DNA of 64,000 nucleotides from Longispora sp047121295. GTDB taxonomy: Bacteria; Actinomycetota; Actinomycetes; Mycobacteriales; Micromonosporaceae. Below the pieces are notes generated by a model. That model searched no databases. It was not told the DNA's origin and saw only the letters and a list, made by a program, of their open reading frames with translations. Where the stretch lies: assembly GCF_047121295.1 (NCBI RefSeq), contig NZ_CP139447.1, forward strand, positions 1,364,001 through 1,428,000, written 5' to 3'. Positions 49,446 through 58,638 of this stretch are shown here, piece by piece. The first letter of the stretch is position 1. Each line of letters starts with the position of its first letter. Position numbers and translations under genes: made by a program.

Positions 49446-51815
49446 GTGGCAACGGATCGTGGCCGGCCCAGAGAGCAGCCGCGGGACGACAACGTGGTGC
49501 CGCTCCGCCGGGACCGGAGTCCGATCTCCGACGCCCGGCGGTACACCCCTCGGGGGCGGACGTTGAAGGAGGCCGGGGACGCGGAGAACGCCGAGCGTCC
49601 CCGGCTCCGTGTCGTCCCCGACGAGGACACCGACCCCGTCCCGCCCTGGCCGCGTCGCCGGGCGGAGGCCGGACGGGAGGCCGACGAGGCCACCGACGCG
49701 CGCCGGAGTTCCGGCGCGCGTCGTCGTGCTGCCGCCGACGAGGAGCGCGCCGGGGGGTCGGCGCACGGGTCGAGGCCGGGTCGCGACGACGACCCCCGGG
49801 ACCGGTCGAGGGCCGGCCGGGACGAGGAGGGCCGGGCGCGGTCGGGGCGGCCGGCGGACGGGACGGGCTCCGGAAGCCGGGTCGCAGGGCCGCGCCGGGC
49901 CGAGGACCGGGCCGGAGCGCCGGGGCGGGTCGCCGACGGGCCCCGCCGGGCCGACGCCCCGAAGGGCCGGGGCACCCGCAAGGCCGTCGACCCGCGCCGG
50001 GACAGGCCCCGGCCCCCGGCCGCGCCGCGCCGGCTCGGCAAGCTGGTCGCGTTCTTCACCACGGACTCCGCGCGCGCGAAGGACTCCGCGCGCCCGGCCC
50101 GGCGGAAGCGCACGGCCGACCCGCGCCGCCGGCTCCGGTTCAGCGTCGCGTTCCTGTTGCTGCTGTTCACCGTGCTGGGGGGCCGGCTGATCCAGCTCCA
50201 GATCACCGAGGCGGCGGCGTTCGCGGCCCAGGGGCTCAGCGACCGGCTGACCCAGCTGCCGATCCCGGCCCCGCGCGGCGGCATCCTCGACCGGGACGGC
50301 AACGTGCTGGCGCACAGCGTCGAGGCCCGCTTCGTGTACGCCGACCCGACGCTGATCGGCGACCCCAGCGCGGTGGCGGACAAGCTGTCCCCGCTGCTCG
50401 GGGTGTCGCGGAAGGACCTGTGGACGAAGCTGCAGCCGACCCAGCACGAGGACGGCACGGCCAACCAGTACGTGATCCTGCAGCGCGGGATCGACGTGGC
50501 CACGGGCGACCGGATCCGGGCCCTGAACCTGAAGGGCATCGTCGTCCAGCGCGACACGCGCCGCGAGCTGCCAGGCAGCGACCTGGCCGCGAACATGGTC
50601 GGCTTCACCGGGCAGGACGGCCGGGGCCAGTTCGGCCTGGAGCTGGCGTACGACAAGGTGCTCTACGGCCAGGACGGCAAGCGGGAGTTCGAGACCAGCC
50701 GGTCGGGCCAGGTGATCCCGAGCGGGTTCAGCCGGACGATGCCGGCGAAGCCGGGGACGGACGTCCGGCTGACCATCGACCGCGACCTGCAGTTCGAGAC
50801 CCAGCGGCTGTTGACCCAGGGGGCGTCGAAGACGGGGGCGGCGTTCGCGTGCGCCGTGGTGATGGACCCGAGGACGGGCGAGGTGCTGGCGATGGCGAGC
50901 ACCCCGACGTACAACGCGGCGAACCCGCAGGGCGTGCCGCCGCCGGACTCGTGCACCCAGCAGGTCGTGGACCCGGGTTCCGTGCACAAGGCGATCACGA
51001 TCGGGGCGGCGTTGCAGGAGGGCGTCGTGAAGTCCACCGACACGTTCGGCGTGACGCCGGAGATCTACAAGGGCACGCTGAAGGTCGCCGACACGCACCC
51101 GTACACCGGGCAGCTGACGATCCCGGGGATCCTGGCGTGGTCGAGCAATGTGGGATCCGTCCACATCGCCGAGAAGCTGGGGCCGCAGAAGCTGGTCGAG
51201 TACCAGAAGAAGTTCGGCCTGGGCGCGCCCACCGGCGTCGGGGTGCCGAACGAGGCCCCGGGCATCGTGGCGGACCCGGCCGACTGGACGTCGGAGAGCG
51301 AGGGCTCCATCCCGATCGGCATGGGGGTGTCCACGACGCCGCTGCAGATGACCGGGGCGTACGCGGCGATCGCCAACGACGGCACGTACGTGCAGCCGCA
51401 CCTGCTCAAGGCCACCGTCGGCGCGGACGGCAAGGTGAAGCCGGCCCCGAAGCCCGCCCAGCACAAGGTGCTCGACGCCGGCCACGCGCAGGAGCTGCGG
51501 ACCGCGATGGAGGCGGTGACCACGGTGGACGGCGCGACCGGGCACTCGGCGTCGATCCCGGGCTTCCGGGTCGCGGGGAAGACGGGCACGGGCGCGTACA
51601 ACGGCCACTACAAGCAGTACGAGGTGCAGTCCTTCATCGGGATGGCCCCGGCGGAGAACCCGCGCTACGTCGTGGCGGTGTTCACCTACACGCCGGGCAA
51701 GGAGGGCAGCTCGATCTGCGGGGCGGTGTTCAAGGACGTGATGAGCTTTACGCTCCGTAAGTACGGAGTGCCACCGAGTGGAACAAATCCGCCAGAGTTC
51801 CAGGTACACGGATAA
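49446..51815 (+). CDS. ftsI: Penicillin-binding protein, FtsI/PBP3 class
   Basis: 789 residues. Residues 1-230 are a highly charged low-complexity cytosolic extension rich in Arg, Asp, Gly and Pro, far longer than in E. coli. A membrane helix (about 231-252) is followed by the dimerisation domain (PAPRGGILDRDGNVLAHS) and the transpeptidase with SxxK Ser512-Lys515 (PGSVHK), SxN Ser566-Asn568 (WSSNVG) and KTG at 712 (AGKTGTG). It crosslinks septal peptidoglycan with FtsW. GTG 49446 lies four bases after the ftsL stop with GGAGG upstream. Confidence 0.96.
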   Translation: MATDRGRPREQPRDDNVVPLRRDRSPISDARRYTPRGRTLKEAGDAENAERPRLRVVPDEDTDPVPPWPRRRAEAGREADEATDARRSSGARRRAAADEERAGGSAHGSRPGRDDDPRDRSRAGRDEEGRARSGRPADGTGSGSRVAGPRRAEDRAGAPGRVADGPRRADAPKGRGTRKAVDPRRDRPRPPAAPRRLGKLVAFFTTDSARAKDSARPARRKRTADPRRRLRFSVAFLLLLFTVLGGRLIQLQITEAAAFAAQGLSDRLTQLPIPAPRGGILDRDGNVLAHSVEARFVYADPTLIGDPSAVADKLSPLLGVSRKDLWTKLQPTQHEDGTANQYVILQRGIDVATGDRIRALNLKGIVVQRDTRRELPGSDLAANMVGFTGQDGRGQFGLELAYDKVLYGQDGKREFETSRSGQVIPSGFSRTMPAKPGTDVRLTIDRDLQFETQRLLTQGASKTGAAFACAVVMDPRTGEVLAMASTPTYNAANPQGVPPPDSCTQQVVDPGSVHKAITIGAALQEGVVKSTDTFGVTPEIYKGTLKVADTHPYTGQLTIPGILAWSSNVGSVHIAEKLGPQKLVEYQKKFGLGAPTGVGVPNEAPGIVADPADWTSESEGSIPIGMGVSTTPLQMTGAYAAIANDGTYVQPHLLKATVGADGKVKPAPKPAQHKVLDAGHAQELRTAMEAVTTVDGATGHSASIPGFRVAGKTGTGAYNGHYKQYEVQSFIGMAPAENPRYVVAVFTYTPGKEGSSICGAVFKDVMSFTLRKYGVPPSGTNPPEFQVHG

Positions 51816-51877
51816 AACACATTGCGGAGGAGATCACGCCGGGCGTGGTGGTGCGTCGGGCCGCCCGCCGGTGCGGG

Positions 51878-51891
51878 TAGGGTACGGGGCC
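51878..51891 (+). promoter_or_regulatory. Leaderless -10 promoter of murE inside the dcw cluster
   Basis: TAGGGT (51878-51883), 8 bases, GTG 51892, in the 76-base gap after ftsI. It would give murE-murF-mraY and later genes their own transcription. Confidence 0.55.
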
Positions 51892-53445
51892 GTGCCAGGC
51901 TATCCACGACCTGAGAAAGTCCGTCCGTGCGCGTTGGCGGATCTCGCCGCGCTGGTCGGTTCCCCCGCTCCCGCGTCCGCGCAGGTCACCGGCGTGACCC
52001 TCGCCAGTTCCGAGGTCCGCCCCGGTGATCTCTACGCGGCGCTGCCCGGCGCCCGCCGGCACGGCGCGGAGTTCCTCGCCGAGGCGCGGGCGGCCGGGGC
52101 GGTCGCCGTGCTCACCGACCCGGAGGGCGCCGACCGGGCGGCGGAACAGGGGCTGCCGGCGCTCGTGGTGCCCGATCCGCGCGCGGTCCTCGGCGTGGTG
52201 TCGGCCCGGGTGTACGGCGACCCGAGCGCGAGGCTCCTGATGCTGGGCGTGACGGGCACGGCCGGCAAGACGTCGACCGCCTACCTGCTGGAGTCGGGCC
52301 TGCGCGCGGCCGGGCACGTGACCGGCATGATCGGCACCGTGGAGACCCGGCTCGGCGACGAGACGATCGCCAGCGCCCGGACCACCCCGGAGGCCCCCGA
52401 CCTGCAGGCGCTGCTGGCCCGGGCGGTGCAGCGGGGCGTGACGGCGGTGGCGATGGAGGTGTCCAGCCACGCGCTGAAGCTGGGCAGGGTCGAGGGCGTG
52501 CGGTACGCGGTCGGCGGCTACACCAACTTCGGCATGGACCACCTGGACCTGCACCTGACGGTGGAGGACTACTTCGCGTCCAAGGCGCGGCTCTTCGACG
52601 GCAGATCCGCCCGCGCCGTGCTCAACCACGACGACCCGGCGCTGAAGTCCCTGGTCGAGGACGACACGGTCACGTACTCGGCGGCGGGGAACACCGACGC
52701 CACCTGGTACGCCACCGACGTCGCCGGCGAGGGCTACGAGCAGACGTTCACGGCCGTCGGCCCGGCTGGACCGGTGCCGGCGGGCGTCCGCCTGCCGGGC
52801 CGGCACAACGTGGCCAACGCCCTGCTGGCGATCGCGATGCTGGTCGAGGTCGGGGTGGAGCCGGCGGTGGCGGCGCGCGGCGTCGCGGAGTGCACCGGCG
52901 TCGCCGGCCGGCTGGAGCTGGTCGCGGACCGGCCGGTCCTGGGCGTCGTGGACTACGCGCACAAGCCGGACGCGATCACGGCGGCGCTGGCGGCGCTGCG
53001 CGAGGTGACGGCCGGCCGGCTGATCTGCGTGATCGGGGCGGGCGGCGACCGGGACCGGGCCAAGCGGCCGGTGATGGGCCACGCCGCGGCCGTCGGGGCC
53101 GACGTGGTGATCGTGACCGACGACAACCCGCGCACCGAGGACCCGGCGGTGATCCGCGCGGAGCTGATCGCGGGGATCCCCACGGTGCCGGGGCAGGGGC
53201 CGACGGCCGGAGGCGCCGCTCTTGCGCCGAGGACCGGAGGGCCCGAGGTGGCGGAGGTCCCCGGTCGCCGCGCCGCCATCGAGGAGGCTGTCCGGATCGC
53301 CGAGCCCGGCGACACGATCGCCGTGCTCGGCAAAGGACACGAGAAGGGCCAGGAGGTCGCCGGCGAGATCCTGCCGTTCGACGACCGGGTCGAGTTGGCC
53401 GCCGCGCTGGCGGAGAAGTTCGGACACCCTGGGGGTACCCGATGA
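51892..53445 (+). CDS. murE: UDP-MurNAc-tripeptide synthetase MurE (meso-DAP-adding)
   Basis: 517 residues. Adds meso-diaminopimelate to UDP-MurNAc-Ala-Glu. Motifs are LGVTGTAGKTSTAYLLE (ATP site), TPEAPDLQALLARAV, AMEVSSHALKLGRVEG, LNHDDPAL, LPGRHNVANALLA, VDYAHKPDAI and DDNPRTEDP, whose D-N-P-R marks specificity for meso-DAP over lysine. GTG 51892 is chosen from the leaderless -10 box; an in-frame GTG 51871 has no support. The stop overlaps murF (ATGA). Confidence 0.96.
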   Translation: MPGYPRPEKVRPCALADLAALVGSPAPASAQVTGVTLASSEVRPGDLYAALPGARRHGAEFLAEARAAGAVAVLTDPEGADRAAEQGLPALVVPDPRAVLGVVSARVYGDPSARLLMLGVTGTAGKTSTAYLLESGLRAAGHVTGMIGTVETRLGDETIASARTTPEAPDLQALLARAVQRGVTAVAMEVSSHALKLGRVEGVRYAVGGYTNFGMDHLDLHLTVEDYFASKARLFDGRSARAVLNHDDPALKSLVEDDTVTYSAAGNTDATWYATDVAGEGYEQTFTAVGPAGPVPAGVRLPGRHNVANALLAIAMLVEVGVEPAVAARGVAECTGVAGRLELVADRPVLGVVDYAHKPDAITAALAALREVTAGRLICVIGAGGDRDRAKRPVMGHAAAVGADVVIVTDDNPRTEDPAVIRAELIAGIPTVPGQGPTAGGAALAPRTGGPEVAEVPGRRAAIEEAVRIAEPGDTIAVLGKGHEKGQEVAGEILPFDDRVELAAALAEKFGHPGGTR

Positions 53446-54827
53446 TCGCACTGACCCTGGCCGAGATCGCCCGCGCCGTGGGCGGCACCCTCGTCGGCGG
53501 TGACCCGGACACCCGGGTGACCGGCACGGTGGAGCACGACTCGCGGAGGATCACGCCGGGCGGGCTGTTCTTCGCGTTCCCCGGCGAGAAGGTCGACGGG
53601 CACGACTACGCGCCGACCGCCATGGAGCGCGGCGCGGTGGCCGTGGTCGGGCAGCGCCCGGTCGACGCGCCGACGATCGTGGTCGAGGACCCGCTGCGCG
53701 CGATCGGCCTGCTCGCGACGTATGTCGCGCCCCAGCTCGACGCCACGATCGTGGGCGTGACCGGCTCGTCGGGCAAGACGACCACGAAGGACCTGGTCGC
53801 CCAGCTCGTCGCCGAGCTGGGGCCGACGATCGCGCCGGCCGGTTCGCTGAACAACGAGCTGGGCCACCCGTCGACGGTGCTGCGGGCGGACGCGGACACC
53901 CGGTTCCTGGTGCTCGAATACAGCGCCCGGCACATCGGGGACATCGACTACCTGTGCCGGATCGCCGGTCCCCGGATCGCGGCCGTGCTCAACGTGGGTA
54001 CCTCGCACATCGGCGAGTTCGGCTCGCAGGACAACATCGCCACGGCGAAGGGCGAGCTGATCGAGGCGCTGCCCGACACCGGCCTGGCCATCCTGAACGC
54101 CGACGACCCCCGGGTCCGGGCGATGGCCCCCAGGACCCGCGCGCGGGTCGTGCTGGTCGGCGAGGCGGCCGACGCGGACGTGCGGGCCGAGGACGTGACG
54201 GTCGACGAGCGCGGCCGGGCGGTGTTCACCCTGGTCACCCCGGAGGGCAGTGTTCCGGTGGCCCTCGGGGTCCCGGGCCGGCACCAGGTGGGCAACGTGC
54301 TGGTCGCGGCGGCCGTCGGCCGGGAGCTGGGGATGTCGCCCGGTCAGCTGGGTGACATCCTGCCCCGGCTGCGGCTAGTCTCCGCCAGACGGATGGACGT
54401 GTTCGACCGGCGCGACGGGGTCACGGTGATCGACGACTCGTACAACGCGAATCCGGCCTCGATGGCGGCGGCGGTGCGCTCGCTCGCCGACATGAGCGGA
54501 AACGGGAAGCGGCGGAGCTGGGCGGTGCTGGGCTACATGGCCGAGCTGGGCCCGGAGGAGGTCGCCGGCCACGAGTCGGTGGGCCGGCTCGCCGCGGAGC
54601 TGGGCGTGGACCGGCTGGTCGCCGTGGGCGACGGGGCCGGGCCGCTCGCGGACGGCGCCGAGAAGGTGGCCGGCTGGGCAGGAGAGGCTGTGCGGGTGAC
54701 GGACCAGGAGGCGGCGATCGCGCTGTTGGGCGGGGCACTGAGCCCCGGTGACGTTGTGCTGGTGAAGGGCTCGCGGTACCGGACCTGGCAGGTCGCGGAC
54801 GCGCTCAGGGAAGGGTTGTCGGCGTGA
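53442..54827 (+). CDS. murF: UDP-MurNAc-tripeptide D-Ala-D-Ala ligase MurF
   Basis: 461 residues. Adds D-Ala-D-Ala to complete the pentapeptide. Visible are SRRITPGGLFFAFPGEKVDGHDYA, GVTGSSGKTTTKDLVAQL (ATP site), SLNNELGHPSTVL, NVGTSHIGEFGS, LNADDPRV, VPGRHQVGNVL and VIDDSYNANPASMAAAV. ATG 53442 overlaps the murE stop and its own TGA overlaps mraY (GTGA). Confidence 0.96.
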   Translation: MIALTLAEIARAVGGTLVGGDPDTRVTGTVEHDSRRITPGGLFFAFPGEKVDGHDYAPTAMERGAVAVVGQRPVDAPTIVVEDPLRAIGLLATYVAPQLDATIVGVTGSSGKTTTKDLVAQLVAELGPTIAPAGSLNNELGHPSTVLRADADTRFLVLEYSARHIGDIDYLCRIAGPRIAAVLNVGTSHIGEFGSQDNIATAKGELIEALPDTGLAILNADDPRVRAMAPRTRARVVLVGEAADADVRAEDVTVDERGRAVFTLVTPEGSVPVALGVPGRHQVGNVLVAAAVGRELGMSPGQLGDILPRLRLVSARRMDVFDRRDGVTVIDDSYNANPASMAAAVRSLADMSGNGKRRSWAVLGYMAELGPEEVAGHESVGRLAAELGVDRLVAVGDGAGPLADGAEKVAGWAGEAVRVTDQEAAIALLGGALSPGDVVLVKGSRYRTWQVADALREGLSA

Positions 54828-55945
54828 GGGCCGTCATCGCAGCGGCATTCGTCGCGTTCGTACTGTCGCTGCTCACCACGCCGCTCGCGGTGCGGGTGTT
54901 CCGCGCGCTGAAGGCAGGCCAGCCGATCCGGGAGATCGGGCCGCAGACCCACCTGGGCAAGCGGGGCACCCCGACGATGGGTGGCGTGGTCTTCATCCTG
55001 GCCACCGTGGTCGCCTATCTGGCGGGCCACGCGGTGCTGATCAACATGAGCGCCAAGGGCGGCCGGGAGGACGGGTTCACGATCACCGGCCTGGTGCTGC
55101 TGGGCCTGTTCGTGTGCTGTGGACTGGTCGGGTTCCTGGACGACTGGATCAAGGTCCGGAAGAAGAACTCGGCGGGGCTGAGCAAGAAGGGCAAGCTGTT
55201 CGGCCAGATCGCCGTCGGCGGCGTGTTCGGCTGGATCGCGCTGAGCTTCCCGCGCACCGTGCACGGCTACAAGGACTTCGAGCTGACGGTGGGCAGCGAG
55301 TACCTGTCGCTGGTCCGCGACATCGACTGGCTGTACACGGGCAAGGTGGCGGCGATCGTCATCTTCATCTTCGTGATCATGTCGATGAGCAACGCGGTGA
55401 ACCTGACCGACGGGCTCGACGGCCTGGCGACGGGCGCGTCGATCCTGGTGCTGATGGCGTACACGATGATGGCGTTCTGGCAGTACCGGCACTGGTGCCC
55501 GGAGTACCCGGCGGCCAAGGCCGGCGCGTACTGCTACGTCTCCCGCGACCCACTGGAGATCGCCATGGTCGGCGCGGCGGCGGCGGGCGCGCTCCTCGGC
55601 TTCCTGTGGTGGAACACCTCGCCGGCCCGGATCTTCATGGGCGACACCGGCGCGCTGGGCCTGGGCGGCCTGATCGGCGGGATGGCGATGGCCACCCGCA
55701 CCGTGCTGCTGACCCCGATCCTGGGCGCGCTGTTCGTGATCATCACGATGTCGGTGGTGCTCCAGGTGATCTCGTTCCGCACCACGGGTAAACGCATCTT
55801 CCGAATGTCGCCACTGCAACACCACTTCGAGCTCAAGGGCTGGAGTGAGGTCAACATCGTGGTCCGGTTCTGGATCATCGCGGGGCTCGGCGTGCTCATC
55901 GCGCTGGGCGTCTTCTACTCCGACTTCCTCAGGGCGTACGGCTGA
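54824..55945 (+). CDS. mraY: Phospho-MurNAc-pentapeptide transferase MraY
   Basis: 373 residues with ten membrane helices. Makes lipid I on undecaprenyl phosphate. The cytosolic catalytic residues are in GFLDDWIKVRKKNSAGLSKKGK (Asp-Asp), SNAVNLTDGLDGLATG and FMGDTGALGLGG, followed by PLQHHFELKGWSEVNIVVRFWI. A 12-residue loop (CPEYPAAKAGAYCYVSRDP) before helix 7 is an insertion seen in actinobacterial forms. The TGA overlaps murD (TGATG). Confidence 0.97.
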   Translation: MRAVIAAAFVAFVLSLLTTPLAVRVFRALKAGQPIREIGPQTHLGKRGTPTMGGVVFILATVVAYLAGHAVLINMSAKGGREDGFTITGLVLLGLFVCCGLVGFLDDWIKVRKKNSAGLSKKGKLFGQIAVGGVFGWIALSFPRTVHGYKDFELTVGSEYLSLVRDIDWLYTGKVAAIVIFIFVIMSMSNAVNLTDGLDGLATGASILVLMAYTMMAFWQYRHWCPEYPAAKAGAYCYVSRDPLEIAMVGAAAAGALLGFLWWNTSPARIFMGDTGALGLGGLIGGMAMATRTVLLTPILGALFVIITMSVVLQVISFRTTGKRIFRMSPLQHHFELKGWSEVNIVVRFWIIAGLGVLIALGVFYSDFLRAYG

Positions 55946-57303
55946 TGGGTCTCGAAGGACGCAGATATCTCGTCGCCGGGGCGAGGGTCGCGGGCATCGC
56001 GTCCGCCGAGGCCCTGCTCCGGCGGGGCGCGGTGGTCACGGTGGTTGACCGCGGCGCCGGCGAGTGGGTCGACCGGCTGACGGCGGCCGGCGCCGAGGCG
56101 CTGGTCAGCGACGAGCCGCCGAAGGACCTCCTGGACCGGGTCGACGAGATCGTGGTCTCGCCGGGCTTCCCGCCGCACCACCCGTTGGCGGTCGCGGCGC
56201 GGGCCAGGGGCATCGAGGTGTACTCCGAACCCGAGCTCGCCTGGCGCCTCCGCCCGGCCGGCGCGGCCCCGTGGCTCGCGGTGACCGGCACGAACGGCAA
56301 GACAACCACCACGACCATGCTGGTGTCGATCCTGCGCGCCGCCGGGCTGCGCACCGAGGCGCTCGGCAACATCGGCGTGCCCCTGGTCGACGCGGTCGAC
56401 AGCGACCTGGACGTCCTCGCCGTGGAGCTGTCCAGCTTCCAGCTGCACTGGTCGAGCACTCTGGCCCCGCAGGCCGGCGCGTGGCTGAACCTGGCCGACG
56501 ACCACCTGGAGTGGCACGGCGACTCCGAGTCGTACGCGGAGGCGAAGAAGGCCGTCTGGCGCGGGCCGGTCGCGGTCGGCAACCTGGACGACGCCTACGT
56601 GGCCCGCGAGCTGCGCAGGCACGAGGGCCGGCGGATCGGCTTCACGCTCGACGCGCCCCGGCAGGGCAACCTCGGGGTCGTGGAGCACATGCTCATCGAC
56701 CGGATCGGCGAGGGCGACGCGCACGAGATCGCCGTCCTGGACGACGTGAAGCCGTCCGGCCCGCACAACGTGGCCAACGCCCTCGCGGCGGCGGCGCTGG
56801 CGCTCGCGCACGGCGTGGACCGCGAGGCCGTCCGGGCGGGGCTGGCCGGCTACACGCCCGAGCCGCACCGCAACGCGCCGGTGGCGACGGTCGACGGCGT
56901 GCTGTACGTGGACGACAGCAAGGCCACCAACCCGCACGCGGCGTACGCGTCGCTGCGGTCGTACCCGAAAGTGGTCTGGGTCGCCGGTGGTCAGCTCAAG
57001 GGCGTGGACGTCGACGACCTGGTCGCGGCGGTCGCCGGCCGGCTGTCGGGCGCGGTGCTGATCGGGGTCGATCGGGCGGAGCTGGCCGACGCGCTGGCGC
57101 GACACGCCCCGGACGTCCCGGTCGTCGATGTGCCGAGGACCGATGATGGGGCCATGGCGGAGGCGGTGACGGCGGCGGCGCGGCTGGCCCGGCCGGGGGA
57201 CACGGTGCTGCTCGCCCCGGCGGCGGCCTCCCTGGACATGTACACCAGCTACGCGGCCCGTGGCCAGGCCTTCGAGACCGCCGTGAGGAGTCTGCGGCAA
57301 TGA
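55945..57303 (+). CDS. murD: UDP-MurNAc-alanine:D-glutamate ligase MurD
   Basis: 452 residues. Adds D-glutamate. Rossmann-like N-terminus (YLVAGARVAGIASAEALLRRG), EIVVSPGFPPHHP, the ATP site LAVTGTNGKTTTTTMLVSIL, AVELSSFQLHWS, NLADDHLEWHGD, VKPSGPHNVANALAAAALA and YVDDSKATNPHAAYASL. ATG 55945 shares a base with the mraY stop; the TGA overlaps ftsW (ATGA). Confidence 0.96.
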   Translation: MGLEGRRYLVAGARVAGIASAEALLRRGAVVTVVDRGAGEWVDRLTAAGAEALVSDEPPKDLLDRVDEIVVSPGFPPHHPLAVAARARGIEVYSEPELAWRLRPAGAAPWLAVTGTNGKTTTTTMLVSILRAAGLRTEALGNIGVPLVDAVDSDLDVLAVELSSFQLHWSSTLAPQAGAWLNLADDHLEWHGDSESYAEAKKAVWRGPVAVGNLDDAYVARELRRHEGRRIGFTLDAPRQGNLGVVEHMLIDRIGEGDAHEIAVLDDVKPSGPHNVANALAAAALALAHGVDREAVRAGLAGYTPEPHRNAPVATVDGVLYVDDSKATNPHAAYASLRSYPKVVWVAGGQLKGVDVDDLVAAVAGRLSGAVLIGVDRAELADALARHAPDVPVVDVPRTDDGAMAEAVTAAARLARPGDTVLLAPAAASLDMYTSYAARGQAFETAVRSLRQ

Positions 57304-58628
57304 CCGCCCCGCGGCCGTCCACGAGCCCCCTGGCGGCGCTGCGTGGGCTGCTGTCGCGGCCCCTGGCGTCCTACTACCTGCTCCTGGCCAGCGTCGGCCT
57401 GCTCGTCGCGATCGGCCTCGTGATGGTGTTCTCGGCGACCGGGGTCGACTCGTTCGAGCAGTCGGGCGACTCGTTCGCGGTGGTGGCCAAGCAGGGCATG
57501 TGGGCGCTGCTCGGGCTCGTCGGGTTCTGGCTGTTCCAGCGGCTGCCGGTGAACACGTACCGCTCGGTGGGCACGGCCCTGATGTGCGTCGCGATCCCGG
57601 TGCAGCTGTTCATGCTGATCGGCGGCGAGATGGCCGGCAGGCTGTCGTTCGCCGGGATCTCGGTGGACGAGAAGGCCAACTGGCTGCACGTCGGCGCGTT
57701 CCAGGTCCAGCCGGCGGAGTTCGCGAAGCTGGCGCTGCTGCTGTGGGGCGCGGAGATCCTGGTCCGCAAGCGCGACCTGCTCGGCGACCTGAAGGAGCTG
57801 ACGGTCCCGCTGTTCCCGGTGGCCGGCGTGCTGCTGGCCCTGATCGGGTACCACGACCTGGGCACCATGCTCTCCCTGCTCACCATCTTCGGCGCGCTGC
57901 TGTGGATCGGCGGGGTCCGGAGCCGGATCCTGGGCCTGCTCCTCGTGATCGCGGTCGTCGGCGTGCTGATCCTGATCTTCGTCGGCAACGAGTACCGGGG
58001 CGCGCGGCTGGCCTCGTTCTGGCACCCCGAGCTGATGAAGGACACCGACGGCTTCCAGGCCATGCAGTCCTACTACGCGATCAGCAACGGCGGCTGGTTC
58101 GGCGTCGGCCTGGGCGCGGGCAGCCTGAAGTGGGGCTACCTGCCCGAGTCGGCCAACGACTTCATCTACGCCGTGATCGCCGAGGAGCTGGGCGTCGTCG
58201 GCTGCATGGTGGTGCTGGCCCTGTTCGCGGTCCTCACCTACGCGGGCCTGCGGATCGCCCGCCGGGTGACCGACCCGTTCCGCCGGCTGGCGGCGGGGGC
58301 GGCCACGATCTGGCTGGCCGGGCAGGCGATCCTGAACATCGGGGTCGTCATCGGCCTGGTGCCCATCACGGGCGTGACGCTGCCGTTCATCTCGGCCGGC
58401 GGCAGCTCGCTGGTGGTGTCGCTGGCGACCGTGGGCATGCTCGCGTCGTTCGCCCGGGCCGAGCCGGACGCCGCCGCCGCGCTGCACGCCCGGCCCCCGG
58501 GCAAGTGGGGCCGGATACTCTGGGCACCGCTGCCGCCTCTGGCGTCCGCCGGGCCCTCCGAGCGCCCCGGCGGGGCCACCAGGCCCCGGCAGCGCGGTGG
58601 TGTGACAACGCAGGGCCGATCGAAGTGA
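57300..58628 (+). CDS. ftsW: Septal peptidoglycan polymerase FtsW (SEDS family)
   Basis: 442 residues with about ten membrane helices. Polymerises lipid II at the septum together with FtsI. SEDS motifs include ADLVFSATG-like GLVMVFSATGVDSFEQSGD, KANWLHVGAFQVQPAEFAKLALLLW, LIGYHDLGTMLSLLTIFGALLW, YAISNGGWFGVGLGAGSLKWGYLPESANDFIYAVIAEELG (the catalytic region) and GVTLPFISAGGSSLVVSLATVGMLAS. The C-terminus is a 50-residue basic Pro/Gly tail. ATG 57300 overlaps the murD stop. Confidence 0.96.
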   Translation: MTAPRPSTSPLAALRGLLSRPLASYYLLLASVGLLVAIGLVMVFSATGVDSFEQSGDSFAVVAKQGMWALLGLVGFWLFQRLPVNTYRSVGTALMCVAIPVQLFMLIGGEMAGRLSFAGISVDEKANWLHVGAFQVQPAEFAKLALLLWGAEILVRKRDLLGDLKELTVPLFPVAGVLLALIGYHDLGTMLSLLTIFGALLWIGGVRSRILGLLLVIAVVGVLILIFVGNEYRGARLASFWHPELMKDTDGFQAMQSYYAISNGGWFGVGLGAGSLKWGYLPESANDFIYAVIAEELGVVGCMVVLALFAVLTYAGLRIARRVTDPFRRLAAGAATIWLAGQAILNIGVVIGLVPITGVTLPFISAGGSSLVVSLATVGMLASFARAEPDAAAALHARPPGKWGRILWAPLPPLASAGPSERPGGATRPRQRGGVTTQGRSK

Positions 58629-58638
58629 AGGACAGCGC

